A DNA stretch of 44,142 nucleotides. Source: Candidatus Aenigmatarchaeota archaeon (GTDB lineage: Archaea > Aenigmatarchaeota > Aenigmatarchaeia > CG10238-14 > SCSR01). A model generated the notes under the pieces. That model ran no database searches and was not told where the DNA came from. It saw only the letters and a program-made list of their open reading frames with translations. The DNA is taken from positions 209,405 through 253,546 of the forward strand of contig JACRAE010000005.1 in the NCBI GenBank assembly GCA_016213525.1, read 5' to 3'. Positions 8,328 to 17,228 of the stretch are shown here, piece by piece (position 1 is the first letter of the stretch; every line of letters starts with the position of its first letter). Both the position numbers and the translations under genes were made by a program.

Positions 8328-9488
8328 TCAGAATATCGTCGGCGTGGCCACCAGCATGTGCGCACCGGCAGAGAGGCTGGATGGAACGGTGCAAAGCGTA
8401 GTAATCTTGAAATGCCCGGCCTCAGAGGTCGTGCCAGAAGGCCATGCAACCGTGTTCGAGCCGGCGGCTGGGCCGAGCTTCACCCCGCCGAACAGGCAGC
8501 CGTTGGACGAGGTCCATGGGACCGTGCCGTCGAGCTTGAGGTCAATTCTAACCTTGTCACTCGCCAGGTAGCGGAAGTCGTAGAACTCCACGCTCACCGT
8601 CACTATCTCTCCTGGTGTGACGGGCGAGGGCATCGTCGCAGTCGTGGAGCAGTCCGAGGCGCAGCTGGACTGGGTCTCCGGGTAGTCGCAGACGAGGTTG
8701 TTGTTGCAGGAGTCGGGCAGCACTGTCAGGCTGTATGTAGAGCTCTTCACGAGGGAGCCCGCCGTTGCCAATATGTTGATTGTGTGCGCTCCGGTGGACG
8801 TGGACGCAGTTGTCGTCACAGTCGCATTCGAGTAGCAGGACGGCACGCACGACGCCGGGCTGAAAGATACCGTCGTGCCGGCCGGGGCGCCAGTAGCGGA
8901 GAACGCCGCCGAGGAGGACCCTACCACCTGGGTCAGGGTCGCATTCACCACCTTTACGTCGCCCTTGTTGGCAACTCCGGACGCGGGGTCTGTCGCCATG
9001 TTAAAATTGTTGCACATTCCGCTGACGCACGCCCCTGACGGGCATACGTTTCCGACCGACCCACAGTTCGACGGGTCCGTCATGAGGTTTATTTCGCATC
9101 CGTCGGCGACGTTGTCGTTCTTGTCGACCGTCCCGGACGGGCAGGACGAGTAGCTGCAGTAAGAACTCGCGGTGTCGGCGTTCGTGCAGCTGTCCGTCGT
9201 CGACACGCTGCCGTCCTGGCAGCTTGATGAGTCATGACATGCTATCGAGGCGCATCCGCCGTAGGAGGGCGCGTAGAAGTGGCCCGCGCCGTACCTCGAG
9301 AGCAGCCATTGCCAGTATCCTATGTCTATGCCTTGGAAGAACGCCCCGTTTACGCACCTGACGGTCACGTAGCTGCAGCTCACGGAAGTGTGCGCCTCCG
9401 CCTGCGGGATTTCCACGACAAGGAAGAGGGCCGAAGCAGACAGCGCCACGAGGAACATTGCTGCAATCGAGACTGTTTTGTTGTTCAT
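8328..9488 (-). CDS. Secreted Cys-rich surface protein
   Basis: 386 aa; signal peptide MNNKTVSIAAMFLVALSASALFLVVEIPQAEA; DGCEINLMTDPSNCGSVGNVCPSGACVSGMC motif; Ser/Thr-rich. Confidence 0.75.
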   Translation of the reverse strand: MNNKTVSIAAMFLVALSASALFLVVEIPQAEAHTSVSCSYVTVRCVNGAFFQGIDIGYWQWLLSRYGAGHFYAPSYGGCASIACHDSSSCQDGSVSTTDSCTNADTASSYCSYSSCPSGTVDKNDNVADGCEINLMTDPSNCGSVGNVCPSGACVSGMCNNFNMATDPASGVANKGDVKVVNATLTQVVGSSSAAFSATGAPAGTTVSFSPASCVPSCYSNATVTTTASTSTGAHTINILATAGSLVKSSTYSLTVLPDSCNNNLVCDYPETQSSCASDCSTTATMPSPVTPGEIVTVSVEFYDFRYLASDKVRIDLKLDGTVPWTSSNGCLFGGVKLGPAAGSNTVAWPSGTTSEAGHFKITTLCTVPSSLSAGAHMLVATPTIF

Positions 9489-10591
9489 ACCGAAACCCCG
9501 CTTCTTACATTTGAGAGGAGGTAGACCATATACGACGAGTCTGTGATTAGGCTGTGGTCCTTGTCGACGCTAGATTTGATCGCATTGTTCCCGGAAACCT
9601 TCGGGCTGGCAGAGGAGTCCCAGTACTTTGCTATAACGTGCCTTACCATGCTGTCCGCCCCCTCCCCGTACATCGGGTCCCCGGTCGCGGCTCCGAGCTG
9701 CTGGTAGACGTCTATGCACGGTTGTATGTCCGTCATGAACCAGAGCTGATGCACGTTGTCCTGCACCCTCATCCCATCGGCGAATTCCTTCGCCTGGCTC
9801 AGATACTTGGCGTCACCCGTGGCGCCGTACAGGTGCATTCTGGCCAGCTCCGGCCAGCATGAATAAACGTTGAACTTCCTGCCGTCCCTCTCGTAGACCG
9901 TTATCTTCCTGTCCTCCACCGAGAACACCTCGTCTATCGTCTGGAGCTTCCTGAGAGAAGAGTCGAGGTACCTCTGTTCGCCCGTGAGCTTGTACGCGTC
10001 GGCGAGCTGTAAAGAGTCGACCGCGAACAGCATGGAGGAGTCGGTCACCCTCAGGTAGTCTTCGTCCGAGATCGCCTCGAGCGCATCCGCCTCGCTCACG
10101 ATGAAGTCAAGATACTTCTTATCTCCGGTCGCGGCATAGAGATCGTTTATCTGGTACGCCACGGTTATGCACTCCGTCGGGTCCTTTCCGCAGTGCTCTA
10201 TCATGAGGTCGGCGTCCCTCCTGGCCCTGTCCAGATACGCTCCGTCTCCTGTTGCACCATAGAGGCTGACGGCGGCGTAGGCGGGCCACGTGTTACCCGT
10301 TTCATACGATTGGTTGAAAAACGAGCATGACTCATCGTTGCAGTTTGAGGAATACACGTAGAAACCGTCGGACTTCCTCTGGGTCTCTATGTAGGAGTAT
10401 ATCGCCTTGGCCGTCTCCAAGTAGTTGACACCCGCTTCCACGGATTCACCGCCCGTCTGGGAAGGCGCCTCCGTCTGGGACGGGACCCCCGTCTGGACCG
10501 GAACAATTGGTCCGATAAAATAATTGTAACCCGCGATGAGACCGCTCAGGACCAAAATAAGGACTATGGCGACGGCAAGCTTAGTTTTCAT
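9485..10591 (-). CDS. Signal-anchored protein with likely alpha/alpha-toroid (six-hairpin glycosidase-like) domain
   Basis: Start refined to MKTKLAVAIVLILVLSGLIAGYNYF at 10591; repeated YxATGDxxYLDxA hairpin motifs (ATGDGAYLDRAR, ATGDKKYLDF, TGEQRYLDSS, ATGDAKYLSQAK). Confidence 0.65.
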   Translation of the reverse strand: MKTKLAVAIVLILVLSGLIAGYNYFIGPIVPVQTGVPSQTEAPSQTGGESVEAGVNYLETAKAIYSYIETQRKSDGFYVYSSNCNDESCSFFNQSYETGNTWPAYAAVSLYGATGDGAYLDRARRDADLMIEHCGKDPTECITVAYQINDLYAATGDKKYLDFIVSEADALEAISDEDYLRVTDSSMLFAVDSLQLADAYKLTGEQRYLDSSLRKLQTIDEVFSVEDRKITVYERDGRKFNVYSCWPELARMHLYGATGDAKYLSQAKEFADGMRVQDNVHQLWFMTDIQPCIDVYQQLGAATGDPMYGEGADSMVRHVIAKYWDSSASPKVSGNNAIKSSVDKDHSLITDSSYMVYLLSNVRSGVSV

Positions 10592-10629
10592 CTCAACATA
10601 TTTCACCTTCCAGACATAAATATTGTACC

Positions 10630-11388
10630 ATGAGGATAGTCTCTCTCGCACCAAGCAACACCGAGATTCTCTATGCCATAGGCGCGGGCGACCAGATAGT
10701 CGGAGTGACGACGTTCTGCGACTACCCGCCGGAGGCGAAGGCGAAGCAGAAGGTCGGCGGCTGGACCAACGTCGACTACGATGCGATACGCGCGCTCGCG
10801 CCAGATGTGGTGATAACTTCGACGTCCGTGCAGGATGTCGCCGCACAGAAGTGCAGGGAGATGGGGTTCAACGTGCTCCACATAGACCCGAAGAACCTGT
10901 CCGAGGTGTTCGACTCGGTCCACAGGCTCGGGCAGCTCGTCGGGATGCAGAGCGGCGCGGAGCTTGTCGTGCAGATGATGAGGCTGAAGATAGACGAGGT
11001 CGTGAAGAGGGTGGAGGGCGGCAGCATGAGGCCGAGGGTCTACGCCGAGGAGTGGCACAAGCCGCCGTTCGTCTGCGGGAACTGGATACCGGAGCTCATC
11101 CAGCTGGCCGGAGGGGAGAGCCTGATAAACGAGGGCAGGAGCAGGGAGGTCGCGCTGGACGAGGTGAAGGCGTTCGACCCGCACTATATGATAGTCACGT
11201 GGTGCGGCTTCGGCGAGAGGGCGCAGGCCGAGCTGATAAAGTACAGGGAGGGCTGGGAGGACGTGTACGCCGTGAAGAACGGCCGCATATTCGTCTTCGA
11301 CGACTCGTATCTGAACAGGCCCGGCCCGAGGCTGGTCGATGGCCTCGAGCTTCTCGCGAGGACGATACACCCCGAGATGTTCTCTTAA
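10630..11388 (+). CDS. BtuF-like (COG0614, TroA-type helical backbone) substrate-binding family protein
   Basis: MRIVSLAPSNTEILYAIGAGDQIVGVTTFCDYPPEA...VDYDAIRALAPDVVITS; no N-terminal signal peptide. Confidence 0.8.
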   Translation: MRIVSLAPSNTEILYAIGAGDQIVGVTTFCDYPPEAKAKQKVGGWTNVDYDAIRALAPDVVITSTSVQDVAAQKCREMGFNVLHIDPKNLSEVFDSVHRLGQLVGMQSGAELVVQMMRLKIDEVVKRVEGGSMRPRVYAEEWHKPPFVCGNWIPELIQLAGGESLINEGRSREVALDEVKAFDPHYMIVTWCGFGERAQAELIKYREGWEDVYAVKNGRIFVFDDSYLNRPGPRLVDGLELLARTIHPEMFS

Positions 11389-11411
11389 GCTTTAGATTCC
11401 AGAATAAAAAC

Positions 11412-11636
11412 ATGTCCAGGCTGGAGTGCGGCAAGTGCAGGTCCATTTTCAAGGACGTCGTCAGGGTGAGGAAGTGCCCACTGTGCGGCTGCCAGTCGTT
11501 CTCGGACGCCGAGGCGGGCCTGGGGCTGCTGAGGGTGTTCCCGAAGTGGTTCACGTACCAGAGCAACATCGGCTACTTCAACCACCACACGATGAGGACC
11601 GACGCGAAGGAAGGAATAATCAAGACGAAGGACTAG
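11412..11636 (+). CDS. Small zinc-ribbon protein
   Basis: Start refined to ATG 11412; MSRLECGKCRSIFKDVVRVRKCPLCGC, two CxxC knuckles. Confidence 0.65.
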   Translation: MSRLECGKCRSIFKDVVRVRKCPLCGCQSFSDAEAGLGLLRVFPKWFTYQSNIGYFNHHTMRTDAKEGIIKTKD

Positions 11637-11732
11637 AACGGTCGAAACTTTATTAGCTCCCCGAACCCACTACTTTCAACTCGCGTGTGCTTCGCTGCAA
11701 TTTCGCAAGAGCGAGCAGAAACGGTGCACACA

Positions 11733-13208
11733 ATGGCCTTTGGAAACTACGACTTCAAGAAACCCGACTTCGAGAAGGTGTCGGACGTGGTCTGGGACAT
11801 ACCGACCTCTTTCAAGGCCGGGATGAGGGTTCCGGGAAGGATAATCGCGACGAAGAACATAATCGACCAGATGGACCTCCAAGTTTTTGATCAGATAACG
11901 AACGTCGCGACGCTGCCCGGGATAATCAACCATTCTTATTGCATGCCCGACGGCCACTCCGGATATGGTTTCAGCATCGGCGGCGTCGCCGCGTTCGACA
12001 AGGAGGAGGGCGTCATATCGCCGGGCGGGATAGGGTTCGACATCAACTGCGGCATGAGGCTCCTCACGACGAACCTCACGTACGACGAGGTGAGGCCGAA
12101 GCTAAAGCCTCTGGTAGACTCTTTGTTCTCGATGGTGCCGGCCGGAGTCGGCTCGACGGGCTTCGTGAAGCTCACCAAGCCGGAGTTCAGGACCGTGGTG
12201 ATGGAGGGCGCGGAGTGGGCCGTGAGGAACGGCTACGGCTGGGAGGAGGACCTGGAGAGGACGGAGGAGAGCGGCAGGATGAGGGGCGCGGACGAGGCGA
12301 AGGTCAGCCAGAAGGCTATAGACCGAGGCTTCAACCAGATTGGCACTCTCGGCTCCGGCAATCATTATTTGGAGATACAGTACGTGAAGGAGGAGAACAT
12401 GTTCGACAGGGAGCTGGCGAAGAAGTGGGGGCTCTTCCCGGGCCAGGTCGTCGTGATGTTCCACTGCGGCTCGAGGGGGTTCGGCCACCAGGTCGCCACA
12501 GACTACCTGCAGGGCTTCCTGAACGTGATGGACAGCAAGTACGGGATAAAAGTCCTGGACAGGGAGCTCGCCTCCGCGCCCTTCGGCTCGCAGGAGGGCC
12601 AGGACTATTTCGCCGCGATGCAGTGCGCGATCAACATGAGCTTCGCGAACAGGCAGGTCATCTTGCAGAGGATACGCGACGTGTTCTCGAAGTCCTTCGG
12701 GAAGTCGGCGGAAGACCTGGGCATGCACATGGTGTACGACGTGGCGCACAACACCGCGAAGCTCGAGGAATATAAAATCGACGGCAAGAAGAGGGAGGTG
12801 CTCGTGCACAGGAAGGGCGCGACGCGCAGCCTCGGGCCGGGGAGGAAGGAGATTCCGAAGGTCTACAGGGACGACGGCCAGCCGGTCATCATAGGCGGGA
12901 GCATGGAAACGGGATCTTACTTGTTGGTAGGCACGGAGAAGGCGGAGGAGATGACTTTCGGCTCCACGGCGCACGGCTCCGGCAGGACGATGAGCAGGAC
13001 GAGGGCCACGAAGATGTTCAGGGGCGAGGATCTGCAGAGGGACATGGAGAAGCGCGGCATCTACGTGAAGTCGACCTCGTACTCCGGGCTCGCGGAGGAG
13101 GCGGGGGCGGCGTACAAGGACGTCGACGAGGTGATAGGCGCGGCGCACGACGCCGGCATATCGAAGAGGGTCGTCAAGCTGATCCCGATAGGCAACGTGA
13201 AGGGCTAG
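11733..13208 (+). CDS. rtcB: tRNA-splicing ligase RtcB
   Basis: GIGFDINCGMR, GTLGSGNHYLEIQ, FHCGSRGFGHQV, YDVAHNTAK, HRKGATRS. Internal ATG at 11733 is preferred over GTG 11685. Confidence 0.95.
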   Translation: MAFGNYDFKKPDFEKVSDVVWDIPTSFKAGMRVPGRIIATKNIIDQMDLQVFDQITNVATLPGIINHSYCMPDGHSGYGFSIGGVAAFDKEEGVISPGGIGFDINCGMRLLTTNLTYDEVRPKLKPLVDSLFSMVPAGVGSTGFVKLTKPEFRTVVMEGAEWAVRNGYGWEEDLERTEESGRMRGADEAKVSQKAIDRGFNQIGTLGSGNHYLEIQYVKEENMFDRELAKKWGLFPGQVVVMFHCGSRGFGHQVATDYLQGFLNVMDSKYGIKVLDRELASAPFGSQEGQDYFAAMQCAINMSFANRQVILQRIRDVFSKSFGKSAEDLGMHMVYDVAHNTAKLEEYKIDGKKREVLVHRKGATRSLGPGRKEIPKVYRDDGQPVIIGGSMETGSYLLVGTEKAEEMTFGSTAHGSGRTMSRTRATKMFRGEDLQRDMEKRGIYVKSTSYSGLAEEAGAAYKDVDEVIGAAHDAGISKRVVKLIPIGNVKG

Positions 13209-13220
13209 ATTCGGCGGAAA

Positions 13221-13694
13221 TCACTTCTTCTTCCCGGACACGCGCTTGAAGAGGTCGAATATCACGGGAAGCTCGAGGTAATCAATCATTATAGCGACCC
13301 ATGCGACGGGCGCCGGTATCTCCACCAGGTCGGACTCGAGAAGCACCTCGTACACCACCTCGTCCGTTATCCAGAAGAGGTGCACGAACTGGACTAGCAG
13401 GAGGGCGGTGAGCAGGGCGTTCTTCGGCGATATCCTGCCCGTCCTGACCATCCCCATGACGTATATCGTGACGGCCGCGAACAGTCCCGGTATCTCCAGG
13501 TAGTCTATCACGGCCTGTACCGGCTCGAGCGCCCTCGGGAACAAGGGCATCTGGCCGGGAAGGAGCTTGACGAGGACTATGTCGGTCGTGAGCCACACCA
13601 GGTGCACGAGCTGGAGCGCTATTAGGAAAAACGCCACCTTCGTTCCGGCCTTCTCGTACCTCTCGCAGAACTTCAATATTCTTTTCAAAACCAT
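13221..13694 (-). CDS. Four-TM membrane protein with internal duplication
   Basis: Repeat units LQLVHLVWLTTDIV...VIDYLEIPGLF and VQFVHLFWITDEVV...MIDYLELPVIF. Confidence 0.7.
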   Translation of the reverse strand: MVLKRILKFCERYEKAGTKVAFFLIALQLVHLVWLTTDIVLVKLLPGQMPLFPRALEPVQAVIDYLEIPGLFAAVTIYVMGMVRTGRISPKNALLTALLLVQFVHLFWITDEVVYEVLLESDLVEIPAPVAWVAIMIDYLELPVIFDLFKRVSGKKK

Positions 13695-13737
13695 TCTAAT
13701 ATGATATTTTTAATCCGTCTTAAAACCAATTCTAACC

Positions 13738-14622
13738 ATGCTCAAGTGGAAGATACCCGTCAACGTCATAACCGGCTACCTCGGGTCCGGCAAGACGACC
13801 CTGCTCAGGAGGATAATGGAGAGCACCGGCTCCAGGATTGCGATTTTGATGAACGAGTTCGGCGAGGTCGGAGTGGACACGAAGACGGTGAGCGGGAAGA
13901 ACATAGAGATCAAGGAGCTGCTCGGAGGTTGCGTGTGCTGCTCCCTCACGGGCGACTTCTTCGAGGCGATAAAGGAAATAATAGAGAGGGTGAGCCCGGA
14001 GCGCATAATAATCGAGACGACGGGGGTCGCGGAGCCGGACGCTATCATAGTGAACCTGACGGGGATGGACGCCGTCGCGCTCGACTCCGTCGTTTGTGTG
14101 GTCGACTCGGACGCGCTCGCCAGGTTCCCCAGCATCGGGCACACGGGGCGGGTTCAGATAGAGAACGCCGACTTCATTTTGATAAACAAGGCCGACCTTG
14201 TCGACGCGAGGAAAATAGAGGAGGTCAGGGAGGCCGTGCTCCAGATAAACCCGGATGCCACGGTCGTCGTCGCGACCCACTCAAACGTGGACCCGTCGGC
14301 GTTCTTCGGTCTGGCCACGAAGAGGGAGGCGAGCCTGCACGAGGAGCACAATCTTGACGTTGTGCAGAGCTTCGTGTACAGGTCCGACAGGGTTCACGGC
14401 AGGGCGGAGTTCTCGGAGTTCGTCTCCAAGATCCCGAAGGAGGTGTACAGGGCGAAGGGATACATCGTGTTCCCGGACGGCGCCTACCTGTTCAACCTCG
14501 TCGCGGGCAGGCACGAGCTCGTCAAGGAGGGCGGGGGGCCGACGGAGATCGTCTTCATAGGCGAGGGCATAGGCGGGCTCGAGGGCGAGGTCGTCCAGTC
14601 GCTGAGGGCATGCGAAATCTAG
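13738..14622 (+). CDS. COG0523/CobW-family GTPase
   Basis: ITGYLGSGKTTLL, MNEFGEVGVD, GGCVCCSL, ETTGVAEPD, NKADLV. Confidence 0.92.
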   Translation: MLKWKIPVNVITGYLGSGKTTLLRRIMESTGSRIAILMNEFGEVGVDTKTVSGKNIEIKELLGGCVCCSLTGDFFEAIKEIIERVSPERIIIETTGVAEPDAIIVNLTGMDAVALDSVVCVVDSDALARFPSIGHTGRVQIENADFILINKADLVDARKIEEVREAVLQINPDATVVVATHSNVDPSAFFGLATKREASLHEEHNLDVVQSFVYRSDRVHGRAEFSEFVSKIPKEVYRAKGYIVFPDGAYLFNLVAGRHELVKEGGGPTEIVFIGEGIGGLEGEVVQSLRACEI

Positions 14623-14653
14623 TTTTTAATACGTTACCGTCGAATACTGTATC

Positions 14654-15193
14654 ATGCCGATGGTCGAATCGATCATAGTCACGGGCGCCCCCTTCTCGGG
14701 CAAGACGACGCTCGCAAAGGTCCTGGCGGAGCAGTTCGGCTGGAAGTATTTTTCGATAGAGGAGTCCTGGAGGCTCGAGTGGAAGAGGAAGTACCCGAAG
14801 GGCGACACGAGCTTCGACAACTACATGCTCCAGACGACGGACGCCGAGCACAGGGCCATGGACAAAATGGCGCACGGGATAGTCATGGGCGGCCACGTCG
14901 TGGCGGACCTGAGATACGGTTTCCTCCACAGGGACCCGAGGGTCCTGATTGTATTCACGACCTGCGGCATAGACGAGAGGGTAAAGCGCGCCCTCGAGAA
15001 GAAGGCCTATCCGAGCAGGGACTTTGTGCAGGTGAAGGAGATACTCGAGCAGGAGGACAGGGACCAGGCGGACAGGTGCATCGCCCTCTACGAAACCGAC
15101 TTCAGGGACCCGAAGAACTACGACATGGAGTTCGACACGACGGACACGCCGCCAGACGCGGCTATAGAGCGCATAATGAGCCTCAGGGAATAG
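14654..15193 (+). CDS. P-loop nucleotide kinase, cytidylate kinase-like
   Basis: IIVTGAPFSGKTTLAKVLAEQFGWKYFSIEE P-loop plus archaeal CMP kinase-like layout. Confidence 0.65.
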   Translation: MPMVESIIVTGAPFSGKTTLAKVLAEQFGWKYFSIEESWRLEWKRKYPKGDTSFDNYMLQTTDAEHRAMDKMAHGIVMGGHVVADLRYGFLHRDPRVLIVFTTCGIDERVKRALEKKAYPSRDFVQVKEILEQEDRDQADRCIALYETDFRDPKNYDMEFDTTDTPPDAAIERIMSLRE

Positions 15194-15224
15194 GCATTTT
15201 AACCGCGCTTCCTCAGTTCTAAAC

Positions 15225-15650
15225 ATGCCGTACAAGTTCATCGAGGACATAGCCGTTGCCGACGTGGCGTTCGAGGCGTCGAACAAGACGGCGTCGGGCA
15301 TGTTCCAGGAGGCCGGGATGGCTGTGACTAGGACCATGGTCAAGTCCATATCCTCCGTCAAGCAGAAGGAGGTCAGGAAGATAGAGGTCGAGGACGGGAA
15401 GGTCGACATGCTCCTCTTCAAGTTCCTGCAGGAGATAGTTTTCTACAAGGACGCAGAGAGCCTGCTGTTCAGCAGGTATATGGTGAAGATTAGTCCAGAC
15501 ATGAGGAAGCTTACATGTAATGCCTACGGCGAGAAGATCGATCCGAAGGCGCACGAGATGCTTGTCGACGTGAAGGCGGTGACGCTGCACAGGTTCGAGG
15601 TACAGAACGACGAGAAGGGATGGCGCTGCTTCGTAATACTCGACATATGA
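15225..15650 (+). CDS. Archease (RtcB activator)
   Basis: 141 aa; MPYKFIEDIAVADVAFEA...EIVFYKDAESLLFSRY...GEKIDPKAHEMLVDVKAVTLHRFEV..GWRCFVILDI. Confidence 0.88.
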   Translation: MPYKFIEDIAVADVAFEASNKTASGMFQEAGMAVTRTMVKSISSVKQKEVRKIEVEDGKVDMLLFKFLQEIVFYKDAESLLFSRYMVKISPDMRKLTCNAYGEKIDPKAHEMLVDVKAVTLHRFEVQNDEKGWRCFVILDI

Positions 15651-15653
15651 GGT

Positions 15654-16034
15654 TTATTTTTTCTTCCCGGACTCTTCCACGACCTTCTTGACTATGTTGA
15701 ACGCGAGCATGGCGCATTTTATCCTTGCTGGGCTCACTTCGATTCCCAGTAGATTCAGCAGGTCCTTCTGCTCCATCTTCTTCAGCTCGGATATTTTCTT
15801 CCCCTTGATGAACTCGGACAATATGGAGGCAGACGCAGTGCTTATGGCGCATCCGTCCCCGTTGAACTTCACGTCCGTTATCTTGCCGTCCGAGACCTTG
15901 ACCTGGAACTCGTACTGGTCGCCGCACAGTGGGTTGAGCTCCCTCACCTTCACGTCAGGCTTGTCGAGCTTGCCGAAGTTCTTCGGGTTCCTGTAGTGGT
16001 CCAGGATCTCCTCCGCGTACATGTCGAGGCTCAT
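15654..16034 (-). CDS. sufU: IscU/SufU-like Fe-S scaffold protein
   Basis: ILDHYRNPKNFG, NPLCGDQ, GDGCAISTASAS, IKCAMLA. Confidence 0.92.
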   Translation of the reverse strand: MSLDMYAEEILDHYRNPKNFGKLDKPDVKVRELNPLCGDQYEFQVKVSDGKITDVKFNGDGCAISTASASILSEFIKGKKISELKKMEQKDLLNLLGIEVSPARIKCAMLAFNIVKKVVEESGKKK

Positions 16035-17227
16035 ACCTTCAGCACCCTCGCCGACTCCCCCAGGCCCTCTGCCAGCTGTCTGACCTCGTCAACCGTGTTG
16101 TACAGGTAGAAGCTCGCCCTCGTCATGGAGCCCACGCCGAACCTCCTCATCAGGGGCTGCGCGCAGTGGTGGCCGGACCTCACGGCTATCCCCCTGTCGT
16201 CGAGTATCGTCGCGACATCATGCGAGTGCGCGTCGCCCAGGCTGAAGGACAGCACGTCGGACCTGTTTTTCCTCGGCCCATAAATTTTCATCTTGTCCAT
16301 CCCTCCGAGGCTCCTCATGGCAATTTCCGTCAGGCTCCTCCCGTGCCTCTCTATGTTCCTCATTCCCACCTTTTCCAAATAATCTATGGCCGCGGACAGG
16401 CCGACCGCGCCGGATATGTTTGGCGTGCCAGTCTCGAACTTCATAGGGGCGTCGGCAAACGTCGTCCCCTTGAGCGTGACCTCCCTTATCATCCCGCTTC
16501 CGAAGAGCAGCGGGTCCATATCATCCGCGACGTCCTTCCTCACGACCAGCGCGCCTATTCCCGTTGGGCCGAGCATCTTGTGACCCGAGAATGCGAGGAA
16601 GTCGCACCCTATCTTTCCCACGTCGACCTTCATGTGGGGCACGGACTGCGCGCCGTCCATCATGAACAGAGCCCCGTTCTCGTGGGCCTCTTTGGCTATC
16701 TTTTTCACGTCGTTCACCGTGCCCAGTACATTCGACACGTGCGTCAGGGAGACGAGCCTTGTTTTTTTGTCCATAGGCAGGTCCCCTAACAAACCGGAGT
16801 CGCCGACGTCGGCGAACCTGAGGGTCGCTCCCTTCAGGCTCTGCCACGGCACTATGTTAGAGTGGTGCTCCATGACGCTGGAGACAATTGACTCCCCCCT
16901 CTTCACGTTCCTCTGCGCCCAGCCCCTCGCCACCAGGTTTATGGCCTCCGTGCAGTTGTTGGTGAAGATCACGTGGTGGTCCCTCGCGCCCACGAACCTG
17001 GCGACCTTCTCCCTCGCGGACTCGTACATCTCGGTCGCCTCCTCTGATATTTTGTAGACGGGCCTGTGGACGTTGGAGTTGCTGTTCCTGTAGAAGTCCT
17101 CCATTGCGTCTAGGACCTGCACGGGCTTCTGGGAGGTGGACGCGGAGTCTAGGAATACCAGAGGCCTGCCGTTTATCCTCCTCTTGAAAATCGGGAAGTC
17201 CCTTCTGATCTTTTCGGCGTTCATCAC
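16031..17227 (-). CDS. sufS: SufS-type cysteine desulfurase
   Basis: VFLDSASTSQKP, SGHKMLGPTGIGAL, VRSGHHCAQPLM. Confidence 0.95.
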   Translation of the reverse strand: MMNAEKIRRDFPIFKRRINGRPLVFLDSASTSQKPVQVLDAMEDFYRNSNSNVHRPVYKISEEATEMYESAREKVARFVGARDHHVIFTNNCTEAINLVARGWAQRNVKRGESIVSSVMEHHSNIVPWQSLKGATLRFADVGDSGLLGDLPMDKKTRLVSLTHVSNVLGTVNDVKKIAKEAHENGALFMMDGAQSVPHMKVDVGKIGCDFLAFSGHKMLGPTGIGALVVRKDVADDMDPLLFGSGMIREVTLKGTTFADAPMKFETGTPNISGAVGLSAAIDYLEKVGMRNIERHGRSLTEIAMRSLGGMDKMKIYGPRKNRSDVLSFSLGDAHSHDVATILDDRGIAVRSGHHCAQPLMRRFGVGSMTRASFYLYNTVDEVRQLAEGLGESARVLKV

Positions 17228-17228
17228 A

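Noticed and set aside
12102-13148. 348-aa minus-strand ORF antisense to RtcB
   Set aside because: Shadow ORF; RtcB motifs account for the plus strand.
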